Part shown: piece by piece, positions 42,402-54,461 of the stretch
How the letters are laid out: each line of letters starts with the position of its first letter
Position numbering within the stretch: position 1 is the stretch's first letter
Assembly (NCBI RefSeq): GCF_031458135.1
Contig: NZ_JAVDXW010000001.1
Coordinates: 868,001 to 932,000 of the forward strand
Direction of reading: 5' to 3'
From: Haloactinomyces albus
GTDB taxonomy: Bacteria > Actinomycetota > Actinomycetes > Mycobacteriales > Pseudonocardiaceae
DNA: 64,000 nucleotides
Made by a program: the position numbers and the translations under genes
Notes under the pieces: generated by a model
The model's database searches: none
What the model saw: only the letters and a program-made list of their open reading frames with translations
What the model was told of the DNA's origin: nothing

Positions 42402-43316
42402 TCAGTAACCCGCCGAGAGGTCGACCACTCCTTCGAGGGGTTCACCCGCGAGGTAGCGCGCCACATTCGTGTGGACCCGGCGGGCCAGTGCAGGCAACAG
42501 CAGGTGCTGCGGGTTCGCCGAATGCGGAGAGATCAGCGCGCGCGGCTCGCCGAACAGCGGGTGTCCGTCCGGCAGCGGCTCCGGATCGGTGACATCCAGC
42601 GCCGCCCCGGCGATCCGTCCCTCGGCCAGCGCGGCAACCAGCGCCTCGGTGTCCACGAGGGAGCCGCGCGCGATGTTGACCAGCCAGGCGTGCGGCTGCA
42701 TCCGCTCCAGTTCGGTCGCTGCGATCAGCTTGTCCGTCGATGTGGTGGCGGGCGCGGCGATGACGACATGGTCGCAAGCCCCCAGCAGCTCACCGATTCC
42801 CTCGGAGTCGTCGGCGCGGATCGTGCGCTGCGCCCCTGCCACCTGCCGCCCGGAGCGGTTCACGGCCAGCACCCGCACTCCGAACGGTTCGAGCAACCGG
42901 ATCAGCGAGCGGCCGATGCCGCCGGCCCCGATGATGCCGACGGTCGCGCCGAGCAGGGTGCGGATACCCTCCGGACGCTGCCAACTCCCCGCACGCGCGA
43001 TGGTGTGCAGCTGGCGGGTTCCGGCCAGCATCAGCGCAAGGGCGTGTTCGGCGACGGTCTCGGCATAGGCACCCGCCGCAGAGGTGAACAGCGTTTCGTC
43101 ACCACCCAGCGCCCCGGCGGCCAGCCACGGCTCGATCCCCGCGGAGGGAATCTGTACCCACTCGATCCCGGAATGATGGAAATCGCCGAAGCGCTCCGGC
43201 CCCGCCCCGTACCACACCAGCGCCGAAGCCTCCCGCAGCGTGCTCAACTCACCGCCTGCGTCGAGCACGGCCTCTTCCAGCTCGGGAGCCCGAACCGGGC
43301 CGACATGGATCTTCAC
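42402..43316 (-). CDS. D-isomer specific 2-hydroxyacid dehydrogenase family protein
   Basis: 304 residues from a GTG at 43316 with GAGGAGG five bases upstream. The NAD(P)-binding motif is GATVGIIGAGGIGRSLIRLL near residue 135. Catalytic Arg lies in LVNIARGSLVDTEAL, Glu in VTDPEPLPDGHPLF and His in ALISPHSANP, all in the expected order. It oxidises or reduces a 2-hydroxyacid/2-ketoacid; glyoxylate or hydroxypyruvate reductase-like activity is possible. No operon partner. The open frame continues to 43505 but without family sequence. Confidence 0.93.
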   Translation of the reverse strand: MKIHVGPVRAPELEEAVLDAGGELSTLREASALVWYGAGPERFGDFHHSGIEWVQIPSAGIEPWLAAGALGGDETLFTSAAGAYAETVAEHALALMLAGTRQLHTIARAGSWQRPEGIRTLLGATVGIIGAGGIGRSLIRLLEPFGVRVLAVNRSGRQVAGAQRTIRADDSEGIGELLGACDHVVIAAPATTSTDKLIAATELERMQPHAWLVNIARGSLVDTEALVAALAEGRIAGAALDVTDPEPLPDGHPLFGEPRALISPHSANPQHLLLPALARRVHTNVARYLAGEPLEGVVDLSAGY

Positions 43317-43545
43317 CAGGGCCTCCTCACCGCAGCGCGTGCGCGCGTCACTTGCCTTTCTCACGGACGGTAGCCCGTACGGGAATTCCCGGCCGACGTC
43401 GCGCCTGCGCCCCGTCCCGGCGCGCAGGCGCTCCGGGGCCGCACCGCCCACGCCACGCGCGCGGCGGTATTCGTGGCTAGGGTGGAGCGGACGGTGATCA
43501 TTCACCAGGTCAGCACAACGCAGCCCGTCATCGAGGAGGAACCCG

Positions 43546-44091
43546 ATGAGCCTCGAGCGTCCCGTCGATCCCGATCCCTATTCCCTGCTTCCCGAGGTAC
43601 CCACCTTCACGGTCACCTCGAGCGATGTGACCGACGGCAAACCGATGTCCCAGGCCCACGCCTACGACGGCATGGGGGCCGGGGGCGAGAATGTCTCACC
43701 ACAGTTGAGCTGGGCCGGCTTCCCGGAAACCGCGAAGAGCTTCGTGGTCACATGCTTCGATCCGGATGCACCGATCCCGGGCGGATTCTGGCACTGGGCC
43801 CTCGTCGACATCCCCGCCAACGTGACCGAACTCCCCCGCGACGCGGGCAACCGCAGCGGCAGCGGTGTCCCGGCAGGTGCCTTCCACGTGGCCAACGACA
43901 TGGGCGAGCGGGCATTCGGTGGTGCCGCACCTCCGTCCGGAGACCGCCCGCACCGGTACTACTTCGTGGTGCAGGGAGTGGACTCCGAAAACCTCGGGGT
44001 GGACAGCAGCGCCAGTGCCGCGGTGGTCAACTTCATGCTGGCCTTCCACACCGTCGGCCGGGCGATCATCGCACCGACCTACGCACACTGA
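43546..44091 (+). CDS. YbhB/YbcL family (PEBP) protein
   Basis: 181 residues. The phosphatidylethanolamine-binding-protein fold is indicated by GGENVSPQLSWAGFPETAKSF, the DPDAPIPGGFWHWALVDIP motif (anion-binding DPDxP and GxxHW) and DRPHRYYFVVQGVD. There is no signal peptide, so it is cytoplasmic. The ligand in bacteria is unknown. The ATG at 43546 follows GAGGAGGAACCCG. Confidence 0.93.
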   Translation: MSLERPVDPDPYSLLPEVPTFTVTSSDVTDGKPMSQAHAYDGMGAGGENVSPQLSWAGFPETAKSFVVTCFDPDAPIPGGFWHWALVDIPANVTELPRDAGNRSGSGVPAGAFHVANDMGERAFGGAAPPSGDRPHRYYFVVQGVDSENLGVDSSASAAVVNFMLAFHTVGRAIIAPTYAH

Positions 44092-44101
44092 GCGTTCCGC
44101 G

Positions 44102-44146
44102 CCGCCCGCTGCACCCGGGACGGAAATCACCGGGCGCAGCGGGCGG
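44102..44146 (+). terminator. Hairpin between PEBP gene and mtr
   Basis: CCGCCCGCTGC at 44102-44112 pairs with GCAGCGGGCGG at 44136-44146 (11 bp). It is 11 bases after the PEBP stop and 40 before the mtr GTG; it has a GGGGATC follow-on rather than a U-tract. Confidence 0.6.
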
Positions 44147-44185
44147 GGATCACGGGCACCACCCGCCCTGAGGCAGGATGGACCC

Positions 44186-45583
<1,398 letters not shown>

Positions 45584-45692
45584 CCACATCCCAATAGTCC
45601 ATATTGCGGAAGTTTAATTTCATGAGAACTCTCACGTCCTCTTCGGGTAGCGTGCGAGCCGCAGAAGCATGAGGCTGCGAGGAGGTCCTCCC

Positions 45693-47052
<1,360 letters not shown>

Positions 47053-47055
47053 GTC

Positions 47056-47110
47056 GACTCCCTCCGGTGGGCAGGGAGTCACGACGCCACACTGCCCGCC
47101 GGAGGGACTC
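47056..47110. terminator. Bidirectional terminator between gdhA and MFS gene
   Basis: A 19-base stem with one G-U pair and one mismatch: 47056-47074 (GACTCCCTCCGGTGGGCAG) against 47092-47110. It lies 4 bases from the gdhA stop and 8 from the convergent MFS stop. Confidence 0.78.
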
Positions 47111-47117
47111 GGCCCGT

Positions 47118-48482
47118 CTACTCGCGCGCTGCCTGCTCTCCCACCGTCCGTGGCCGACCCGCGAAGATCCCCACGGTGCCCTGCAGCGCCAGGATGCCCA
47201 GGATCACGGTCAGCGAAGCGGTCCAGCCGCTCGTGAGCGTATGCAGCATCCCGAACAGGAACGGACCGCTCGAGGCGATCAGATATCCGATGCTCTGAGC
47301 CATCGCGGAAAGTTGTCCGGTATCGGCCGCGTTGCTCGTGCGCAGCGAGATGAACGTCAGCGCCAAGGGGAACGCACTCATACCGGTGCCGATCAGCAGT
47401 GCCCACATCACGGGCGCGGCCATCGGAGCGAGCAGCAGCCCGAGAAAACCGGCGATCGCGATCAGTGCCAGCCCGAGCGCCCACCAGGACTGGCTGCGGG
47501 TCTTGGTGACCAGCGGCGGAAGCACCATGCTGACCGGTACCCCGATCAGCAGGAGCAGGCCGAGCAGCGCGCCTGCCTGACCCGCCGCCATGCCCGCTGC
47601 CTTGAACACCTCCGGTAGCCAGCCCATCACGACATAGGCAACCAGCGACTGCATCGCGAAGTATCCCGTGACGGCCCATGCCAGGGGACTGTGCTTGAGC
47701 GACCGGCGCGGCGTGTCCGAGGAAACCGATGCCCGGCCGGCAGGTCCTCGACGGCGGGTCGCCGGGGCCCAGACCAGGAACGCGGCCAGTGCGAGCACCG
47801 ACCAGGTAGCGAGGGCGAACTGCCAACTGCCCAGCTCGGACCTCAGCCACGGGGTGAAGGCCGATCCTGCCGATCCCCCCGCCGCCATGGCGGTCGTATA
47901 GACCCCGGTCGCCAGCCCCACGCGACCGGGGAAGGACTCCTTGACCACGACGGGGATCAGCACGTTGCACATGGCGATCGCCGCGCACACCAGCACCGTG
48001 CCCCCCAGCACGGTCCACGGCCCGGCCGCCACGCGCAGCAGCATCGCCACGGTCAGCACGGCCAGCGAGAGTCCCACGACCCGGTTGTTACCCCAGCGCC
48101 GTGCGAGCAGCGGTGCACTGATTCCGGCAACACCGAAGCACAACGTGGGTACCGAGGTGATCACGCTGGCCCAGGTGGTACTCGCGCCGAGCGACTCCTG
48201 CACTCCCCCCAGCAGGGAGGCAAGGCTGGTCACCGCAGGGCGCATGTTCGCGGCGGCGAGTGCGACACCCACGAGCAGCAATCCGCCACCGGCGGTCGTC
48301 GCGGTGCTCCGGCGAGTGGGGGCGGTCCGCCCGGTACCGTCGTCGACGCTGTCACCGGTGCTGTCATCGGTATTGCCGTCCGTGGACGCACTCGCCTCGG
48401 AATGCCTTCCGATCGGCACCATGTCGGCTTCCTGATCGGTCACACGGTCAGGGACAGGCTGGGTGCGCGACTCGGAGGACAT
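47118..48482 (-). CDS. MFS transporter, CynX/NimT-like
   Basis: 454 residues with about twelve membrane helices after a cytoplasmic N-terminal stretch of about 65 residues rich in Asp/Thr/Ser. Segments such as AAANMRPAVTSLASLLGGVQ, PTLCFGVAGISAPLLARRWG, CNVLIPVVVKESFPGRVGLATGVYTTAMAAG and the late SLRTSNAADTGQLSAMAQSIGYLIA are characteristic of the CynX/NimT (cyanate/2-nitroimidazole transporter) branch. The substrate is not known. Divergent from a FadR-type regulator that probably controls it. Confidence 0.93.
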   Translation of the reverse strand: MSSESRTQPVPDRVTDQEADMVPIGRHSEASASTDGNTDDSTGDSVDDGTGRTAPTRRSTATTAGGGLLLVGVALAAANMRPAVTSLASLLGGVQESLGASTTWASVITSVPTLCFGVAGISAPLLARRWGNNRVVGLSLAVLTVAMLLRVAAGPWTVLGGTVLVCAAIAMCNVLIPVVVKESFPGRVGLATGVYTTAMAAGGSAGSAFTPWLRSELGSWQFALATWSVLALAAFLVWAPATRRRGPAGRASVSSDTPRRSLKHSPLAWAVTGYFAMQSLVAYVVMGWLPEVFKAAGMAAGQAGALLGLLLLIGVPVSMVLPPLVTKTRSQSWWALGLALIAIAGFLGLLLAPMAAPVMWALLIGTGMSAFPLALTFISLRTSNAADTGQLSAMAQSIGYLIASSGPFLFGMLHTLTSGWTASLTVILGILALQGTVGIFAGRPRTVGEQAARE

Positions 48483-48497
48483 CGCGTATTAGTATGG

Positions 48498-48514
48498 CAA
48501 ACGTAGGATGTTTG
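48498..48514. promoter_or_regulatory. Candidate FadR-type operator between MFS and regulator genes
   Basis: CAAAC, 7 bases, GTTTG: exact complementary half-sites in the 49-base gap between divergent start codons, 18 bases before the regulator GTG. Position and symmetry fit autoregulation by the neighbouring GntR/FadR protein. Confidence 0.5.
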
Positions 48515-48531
48515 GATGAAAGGACCTTACT

Positions 48532-49221
48532 GTGCCCTTGGTCACGACCACGCGGACCGGTTTGGTGGACCAGGTCATCGCCCAGATGCGAGAGCTGGTG
48601 TCCTCGGGAGAATGGCCGCTGGGTCGGCGTATCCCCCCGGAGGCCGAACTCGTCACCGCTCTCGGAGTCGGGCGCAACACCGTGCGTGAAGCGGTCCGTG
48701 CGCTGGCACATGCCGGGCTGCTCGAAGTCCGCCAGGGTGACGGCACCTTCGTCCGCGCCACCAGTGAGCTCTCCGGGGCCGTGCGCAGGCTCTGCGATTC
48801 GGAGCTCCGTCGGGTTCTGGAGGTTCGCCGCGCACTCGAGGTCGAAAGCGCACGGCTGGCAGCCACCGCCCGCACCGATGAGGACATTCGCGAACTGGAA
48901 ACGATTCTCGGGATCCGGGACTCGGCCGTACACGAGCAGCGTGACCGCGAGCAGGCCGTCGCCCAGGACACCCGATTCCACATGCGGCTCGTGGACGCCT
49001 CGCACAACCCCGTGCTCATCGAGCTCTACCAGGGTCTCAGCGAAGCCGTCCTGTCCAGTGTCGCCTCGACCCTCGATCCGGAGGCATCCCCGGAGCAACA
49101 CATCTCGCACACCGAGCTACTCGAAGCGGTCCGCGACGGTAACCCGGAGCGAGCGGCTGCGGAAGCAGGCGGTTTTCTGGAGGAGCTCCTCTCCCGGATC
49201 GGCGAGGACACCGGCACCTGA
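48532..49221 (+). CDS. FadR subfamily GntR transcriptional regulator
   Basis: 229 residues from a GTG at 48532 with GAAAGGA upstream. Winged helix at about 10-75: VIAQMRELVSSGEWPLGRRIPPEAELV, then GVGRNTVREAVRALAHAGLLEVRQGDGTFV. A FadR C-terminal ligand domain follows with LEVRRALEVESARLAA, DTRFHMRLVDASHNPVL (metal-binding DxxxH) and HTELLEAVRDGNPERA. A metabolite, often an organic acid, is sensed by such proteins. It is divergent from the MFS transporter with a 49-base gap, so they probably form one unit. Confidence 0.94.
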   Translation: MPLVTTTRTGLVDQVIAQMRELVSSGEWPLGRRIPPEAELVTALGVGRNTVREAVRALAHAGLLEVRQGDGTFVRATSELSGAVRRLCDSELRRVLEVRRALEVESARLAATARTDEDIRELETILGIRDSAVHEQRDREQAVAQDTRFHMRLVDASHNPVLIELYQGLSEAVLSSVASTLDPEASPEQHISHTELLEAVRDGNPERAAAEAGGFLEELLSRIGEDTGT

Positions 49222-49224
49222 GAC

Positions 49225-50781
49225 TCAGGAACGGCCGACGCCGTTCGACGCCGACATCTCGTCAGCACCGCCGGGAGGAAGAACGGGCAGGCCGCTCGGC
49301 ACGCCACCGTCGAGCAGGCGCAGGAGCGCCTCGGTGTCGAGGTGCTTCTCGACGAGGTCGCCGAGCAGGTCGAGTTGAGTCTGCCGGAGCGCGGCGAACG
49401 CGGTGTCGTCCGCGGGCACGAAACCGTTCCGGTCCGCCTGCTTGGCCGCCCACCGCAGAAACTCCCGGCGGAACGAGTCGTTCTCGAACAGCCCGTGCCA
49501 GTGCGTGCCCGCCACCGAACCGTCGACGCCGCCTTCGGGCTCGCCATCGGTGAGCGACACCAGGGAAGGCAGGTCGTCACCACGGCCTACGACACGCCCG
49601 TGGTGAATCTCGTAGCCACCAACCGGCTCACCGAACGCGGTTCCGGTCGGCCTGGTCAGCGTTTTCGCGGCCGCGAACTCGATCTCCAGGTCCAGCAGGC
49701 CGAGCCCGTCGACCGTCGAGCCCGATTCCACCCCGTCGGCGATCCGGCGGCTCAACATCTGGAACCCGCCGCAGATCCCGACCACGGGCAGATCGGCGGC
49801 AGCGTGCTGTGCGATCGCCTCGGCCAGCCCCGAACTCCGCAGCCAGTGCAGGTCCGCGACGGTCGACTTCGATCCCGGGAGCACGACCAGGTCGGCGTCG
49901 GCCAACCGGGAGGGCTCGGTGACGAACCGCACCGAAACGCCCGGCTCGGCAGCCAGTGCCTCGACATCGGTGGCATTGGAGATCCGAGGCAACCTGGGCA
50001 CGGCCACCCGCAACCACTGCTGCCCCACCGGCGGGGCCGGGCGGCCGATCACCCCGTCGGCCACGTAAGACAGTGAATCCTCCGCATCGAGCCAGAGCTC
50101 CTCGGCCCAGGGCAGCACACCGTGGACCGGGCGTCCGGTGATCGCCCGCAACTGCTCGAGTCCGGGTCGGAGCAGCTCCGGATCGCCTCGGAACTTGTTG
50201 ACCACAAAGCCACCGATCAGAGCCTGATCCGCCGGATCCAGCAGGGCCAGCGTGCCGAAAAGCTGTGCGAACACGCCACCACGATCGATGTCACCGACCA
50301 CCAGCGTCGGCAGTCCGGCCGCTCGGGCCAGGCCCATATTGGCGATGTCGTGCGCCCGCAGGTTGATCTCGGCGGGTGATCCGGCACCTTCGCAGATCAC
50401 GTGATCGTACTCCGCACGGAGCTCGTCGAGTGTGGCCACGACGGTGTCGAGCAGCGCGGCCTTGCGATCCCGGTAGGACATCGCGGTGACCTCCCCTGCC
50501 ACCTCCCCCAGCAGCACGACCTGGGAACTGCGGTCGCTGCCGGGTTTGAGCAGCACCGGGTTGAACCGCACCTCCGGCTCCACACCGCACGCCGCGGCCT
50601 GGACCGCCTGTGCGCGGCCGATCTCGCCACCACGGGGCGTAACCACGGAGTTGTTCGACATGTTCTGCGCCTTGAACGGCGCGACCTTGGCACCCCGCCG
50701 AGCCAGCCAGCGGCACAGCGCGGCAGCCAACACGCTCTTGCCCGCATCCGAGGTCGTCCCGGCAACCAGCAGTCCACTCAC
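49225..50781 (-). CDS. cobQ: Cobyric acid synthase
   Basis: 518 residues. The N-terminal ATPase domain has [23 protein letters not shown] and [37 protein letters not shown] and [18 protein letters not shown] follow. The C-terminal glutamine amidotransferase domain has [31 protein letters not shown] (nucleophile Cys) and [18 protein letters not shown]. It amidates side chains b, d, e and g of adenosylcobyrinic acid a,c-diamide. It stands apart from the main cob clusters, and I see no riboswitch in the 218 bases upstream. Confidence 0.97.
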   Translation of the reverse strand: MSGLLVAGTTSDAGKSVLAAALCRWLARRGAKVAPFKAQNMSNNSVVTPRGGEIGRAQAVQAAACGVEPEVRFNPVLLKPGSDRSSQVVLLGEVAGEVTAMSYRDRKAALLDTVVATLDELRAEYDHVICEGAGSPAEINLRAHDIANMGLARAAGLPTLVVGDIDRGGVFAQLFGTLALLDPADQALIGGFVVNKFRGDPELLRPGLEQLRAITGRPVHGVLPWAEELWLDAEDSLSYVADGVIGRPAPPVGQQWLRVAVPRLPRISNATDVEALAAEPGVSVRFVTEPSRLADADLVVLPGSKSTVADLHWLRSSGLAEAIAQHAAADLPVVGICGGFQMLSRRIADGVESGSTVDGLGLLDLEIEFAAAKTLTRPTGTAFGEPVGGYEIHHGRVVGRGDDLPSLVSLTDGEPEGGVDGSVAGTHWHGLFENDSFRREFLRWAAKQADRNGFVPADDTAFAALRQTQLDLLGDLVEKHLDTEALLRLLDGGVPSGLPVLPPGGADEMSASNGVGRS

Positions 50782-50998
50782 GCCCGCTTTCCTACCTCAT
50801 GCCGTAGGTAGCACCGCACGGCACCTTCCCGAACCGGCCGATCCTGCAGTGCACCACAACATCCCCGGTCCTCGCGGTAACGGACGACGGTGGTATTCCG
50901 GCTGGGAGCCCCGAATCGGGCGGGGACTCCTCGGACATGTCGCCGCACAGCATCGAATCGGGTAGGCCGCTGCGGCAGCCCACCCATGCCGACCATGC

Positions 50999-51856
50999 TC
51001 ACAGCTGGGTGAGGATCTCGTTTCCGTCCTGCGTGATGAGGATGGTGTGCTCGAACTGGGCGGTCCAGCTCTTGTCCCGGGTCGTCACCGTCCACTCGTC
51101 GTCCCAGATGTCGTACTCGTGGGTGCCGAGCGTGATCATCGGCTCGATGGTGAAGGTCATGCCGGGTTCCAGGACGGTCTGCACCGATGGCTCGTCGTAG
51201 TGCAGAATGACCAGCCCGCTGTGGAAGGAGCGACCGATGCCGTGGCCGGTGAAGTCACGAACCACTCCGTAGTCGAACCGCTTGGCGTAGGACTCGATGA
51301 CCCGGCCGATCACGTTCAACTGCCGACCGGGCTTGGCCGCGCGGATCGCCCGCATCGTCGCCTCGTGGGTGCGCTCCACCAGTAGCCGTGCCTCTTCGGA
51401 GACCTCGCCCGCATAGAACGTCGCGTTGGTGTCCCCGTGCACGCCCCCCACGTAACCGGTGACGTCGACGTTGACGATGTCACCGTCCTCGATCACCGTC
51501 GAGTCCGGGATGCCGTGGCAGATGACCTCGTTCAGCGAGGTGCAGCAGGACTTCGGGAACCCGCGATAACCCAGCGTCGACGGGTAGACACCGTTTTCGA
51601 CGAAGAAATCGTGCACGACCGTGTCGATGTGATCGGTGGTCACTCCCGGACGCACCGCCTTGCCCGCCTCGGCAAGCGCCTGCGCCGCGAGCTTGCCCGC
51701 GGTGCGCATCGCGTCGATCACCTCGGGCGGTTGCACGTCGGAGTCGGTGTTGCGCTGCGGTGCCGGCTTGTCGACGTACTCGGGACGCTCGATCGTCGGC
51801 GGGACCGGCCGACGGGGGGTCTGCTCACCTGGCTTCAACGGGTTTCGTACCGGCAT
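50999..51856 (-). CDS. map: Methionine aminopeptidase type I with N-terminal extension
   Basis: 285 residues. About 40 N-terminal residues ([22 protein letters not shown]) form the proline-rich linker typical of actinobacterial MapB-type enzymes. The pita-bread catalytic fold follows: [22 protein letters not shown] (catalytic His), [23 protein letters not shown] (metal Asp pair), [13 protein letters not shown] (metal His) and MTFTIEPMI (metal Glu). It removes initiator methionine from nascent proteins. Corresponds to mapB (Rv2861c). Confidence 0.97.
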   Translation of the reverse strand: MPVRNPLKPGEQTPRRPVPPTIERPEYVDKPAPQRNTDSDVQPPEVIDAMRTAGKLAAQALAEAGKAVRPGVTTDHIDTVVHDFFVENGVYPSTLGYRGFPKSCCTSLNEVICHGIPDSTVIEDGDIVNVDVTGYVGGVHGDTNATFYAGEVSEEARLLVERTHEATMRAIRAAKPGRQLNVIGRVIESYAKRFDYGVVRDFTGHGIGRSFHSGLVILHYDEPSVQTVLEPGMTFTIEPMITLGTHEYDIWDDEWTVTTRDKSWTAQFEHTILITQDGNEILTQL

Positions 51857-51937
51857 ACCCTCACTCTAGAACGTATCGGCCGGGCCGAGACGAGGGCCGG
51901 TCGGCACATTGCCCTGGTATGGCGTACCACACACCGT

Positions 51938-52333
51938 TCATTCGGCTCCGGGGGACGCCGTGGCCAAGCCGGCCTTCTGCGCCGCCTCCAGCATCACGGG
52001 ATCATACGAAACGAACGCGTGCAGGCCCTCCCGCGACTGGGAGGCAGAAGCGAGATGGATCGCCTCGACCGAACCGAGCGGGAACCCCAGTTCACTCGCG
52101 TTGTCCAGGATCTCCTGGCGCACCGGAAGCTGCTCGATCTTCGACACGACGATCGACGCCAGATCCTCCGCCGCCGGACCCATGTCGCGGAACGAACGCA
52201 GCACATCCACCTTCGAGACCGCGCTGGTGACCCGGGGATGGTTCCAGTTGTGCTGCACCCACTCGCTCAGCACCCTGCTCTCCGGGTCGGGGGCGATCAG
52301 TTTGATCAAGGCCGAGGAATCGAAGTAAATCAC
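51938..52333 (-). CDS. vapC: VapC-type PIN domain ribonuclease toxin
   Basis: 131 residues from a GTG at 52333. PIN core: MIYFDSSALIKLIAPD with first acidic residue Asp5; VSKVDVLRSF gives Asp43 where most VapCs have Glu; GSVEAIHLASA gives Glu90 where Asp is usual; VSYDPVML gives Asp111. Four acids are therefore kept but two are swapped Asp/Glu, which may alter activity. It would cleave specific RNAs. Its start overlaps the stop of the preceding small ORF by one base. The location between map and the PBP gene matches Rv2863. Confidence 0.88.
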   Translation of the reverse strand: MIYFDSSALIKLIAPDPESRVLSEWVQHNWNHPRVTSAVSKVDVLRSFRDMGPAAEDLASIVVSKIEQLPVRQEILDNASELGFPLGSVEAIHLASASQSREGLHAFVSYDPVMLEAAQKAGLATASPGAE

Positions 52334-52518
52334 TACCGCTCCTGTTCACACACACGCGGCCCCGCGGTCATCGCTACGGGCTCCGTCGCAGGCCATGGTT
52401 CGGGAAGGTCACCGGCGGGGAACGAATCCCACGCGGCGACCGACTGGTCGGACAGACTCGCCAGGGGCGGGCGAATCACGTCGAGGACATGCGCTCCGCC
52501 CCGTACGGCACGGCACAA
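52333..52518 (-). CDS. Putative antitoxin upstream of vapC (atypical or truncated)
   Basis: Up to 61 codons; the true start is unclear and the stop (TAG) shares one base with the vapC start, the usual antitoxin-toxin coupling. The readable part is VLDVIRPPLASLSDQSVAAW, then SFPAGDLPEPWPATEPVAMT to EQER. It lacks the N-terminal DNA-binding half (ribbon-helix-helix or Phd fold) expected of a VapB, because the PBP gene ends only 19 bases upstream. It may be a truncated antitoxin retaining only the toxin-binding tail. Low-confidence call based on position. Confidence 0.4.
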   Translation of the reverse strand: MCRAVRGGAHVLDVIRPPLASLSDQSVAAWDSFPAGDLPEPWPATEPVAMTAGPRVCEQER

Positions 52519-52536
52519 CGTAACACAGCGAACGCA

Positions 52537-54345
52537 CTATGTGTTCTCGAGGAAGGTCCGTGCTACCGCCACGGCCTTTTCGGAGGTGCCCGCATCGGTC
52601 AGCAGCACCGCGAACGCCATGTCACCGCGGTAACCGACGAACCAGCCGTGCGCGTGCGTACCATCGCCGTACTGCGCCGTGCCCGTCTTGCCCGCCACCG
52701 AACCCGCTCCTGCCAGCTCCGTCGCGGTTCCCGTCTTGACGACTTCGCGCATCATCGCCCGAAGCTGCTTCATCGACTTCCGCGACGGTGGCTCGGGAGC
52801 GGGATCGGTGATCTTGGTTCTACTACCGGTGACCAGTTTCGGTGTGGGCATATCACCGTTGGCCACCGACGCCGTGACCATGGCCATCCCGAACGGACTG
52901 GCCAGCACCTTGCCCTGGCCGAAGCCGTTGCTGGCACGCTGTACCGGCTCCGTGCTTCGAGGCACCTTTCCGGTGATGGTCGTGATACCGGGGATCACGA
53001 AATTCGCCCCCACTCCGAGCTGGCGCGCCGCTGTGGTCAGGGCCCCGGCCGGCAGGTCGAGGGCGATCTGGGCGAAGGTCGTGTTGCAGGACTTGGCGAA
53101 AGCGGTCCGCAGCGGCACGGTGCCGAGGTCGAAGTGGTGGCTGTTGGGAATTTCCCGACCGTTGACGACCGTCGTCGCCGGACACTTCACAGGGGTGTTC
53201 ATGTCGACGCGGCCCGACTCCAGCGCGGCCAGCGCGGTGACGATCTTGAATGTCGATCCCGGTGGATACTGACCGGTCAGAGCCGGAACGCCGTTGCGAT
53301 CGGCCTCGGCGTTCTGGGCAACGGCGAGCAGTTCCCCGCTGGACGGCTTCATCGCCACGATCATGGCCGCCTTGGACAGTGGATCCACCGCCTTCTCGGC
53401 AGCCTTCTGCACCCGGTCGCTGAGCGTCGTGCGCACCGCCTTCGCAGGCTTCGGCGAGGTGTGGTGCAAGGTCTGCACCCGCTTGCCCGCAGCGTTGCGG
53501 GTGACCACACTCCAACCTGCCGCACCGCCGACCCGTTTCTGCAGATGCTCGGCGATGGTGGGCAGAACCTGCGATCCGTAGTCGCGCTCGGCGGTGACCA
53601 GATCCGTGTGTGTCGGGAAACGCACTCCGGGCAACTCGTAGATCTCCGGCTTGACGCGCTCATAGTCGGCCCAGCGCAGGGTCACGACGCTGTAGGCCTG
53701 ATCAGCAGGAGTGTCGGCGATGCCCTGCATGATGTCCTGCTTGGTGATGCTCGGGGCGACCTCGTTCAGCCCCTCCGCCAACGATGTGGCGACGCCGGCC
53801 GCGTCCTGGCCCACCGCCTGCGGAACGACCGTGACCCGGACCAATTTCTCGGGGCCCATCATCCGGACTCCGTTGCGCCCCAGAATCGGCGCCGGATTCG
53901 GTTCCTTCGTGCGGAATTCGAGTGTCTGTTGCGCTGCGAGCTCGGGATGGATCACCGAAGGGGCCCAGCGCACCACCCAGTCTTCCTGGCCCCGGACGAG
54001 CTCCATCGTGGTTTCATAGCTCCACACACGGCCCTTCCCGAAATTCCAGGACAGGGTGGCTCGGACCGTGGTGGGTCGCTGCCCCTCACCTTCCACGACG
54101 TCACCGATCTTCGCGGTGACGAACTTCGGCGAGAGGTTCTTGCGGCTCTGTGCCAGCAACTGTCGCGCCGCTTCGGGCGAGTCGGTCCGCCGCGCCGCAG
54201 CAGCGCTGTCGCCGGCCGCGAAGGAGCTCACAAACGCCGTGGCCACGTCTTTTGCCGAGGGACCCGTATCGACCAGCCCGCACCCCGCGACGGGGAATAT
54301 CAGCAGTAGGCCGGCCAGGACACTGAGAGCACGAACAATACGCAC
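52537..54345 (-). CDS. Class B penicillin-binding lipoprotein (transpeptidase)
   Basis: 602 residues from a GTG at 54345. Lipoprotein signal RALSVLAGLLLIFPVAGC with lipobox VAGC. An NTF2-like MecA_N domain follows (VATAFVSSFAAGDSAAAAR to FGKGRVWSY), then the PBP dimer domain and transpeptidase domain with SxxK in GSTFKIVTAL, SxN in SCNTTFAQIAL and KTGTAQYG. It cross-links peptidoglycan at the outer membrane face. The MecA_N-type organisation is shared with low-affinity PBPs, so beta-lactam tolerance is possible. Counterpart of M. tuberculosis Rv2864c. Confidence 0.95.
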   Translation of the reverse strand: MRIVRALSVLAGLLLIFPVAGCGLVDTGPSAKDVATAFVSSFAAGDSAAAARRTDSPEAARQLLAQSRKNLSPKFVTAKIGDVVEGEGQRPTTVRATLSWNFGKGRVWSYETTMELVRGQEDWVVRWAPSVIHPELAAQQTLEFRTKEPNPAPILGRNGVRMMGPEKLVRVTVVPQAVGQDAAGVATSLAEGLNEVAPSITKQDIMQGIADTPADQAYSVVTLRWADYERVKPEIYELPGVRFPTHTDLVTAERDYGSQVLPTIAEHLQKRVGGAAGWSVVTRNAAGKRVQTLHHTSPKPAKAVRTTLSDRVQKAAEKAVDPLSKAAMIVAMKPSSGELLAVAQNAEADRNGVPALTGQYPPGSTFKIVTALAALESGRVDMNTPVKCPATTVVNGREIPNSHHFDLGTVPLRTAFAKSCNTTFAQIALDLPAGALTTAARQLGVGANFVIPGITTITGKVPRSTEPVQRASNGFGQGKVLASPFGMAMVTASVANGDMPTPKLVTGSRTKITDPAPEPPSRKSMKQLRAMMREVVKTGTATELAGAGSVAGKTGTAQYGDGTHAHGWFVGYRGDMAFAVLLTDAGTSEKAVAVARTFLENT

Positions 54346-54461
54346 GCCGAAGAGTATGCCCAAGGTCCCTGACAACGGTCACGCCACGGACTCGTCACTA
54401 CGGGCCAAGACCGATCCGGTGGTGGTTCATGGACCGCCCGAGCAGGCCTTCCAAGCCGATC

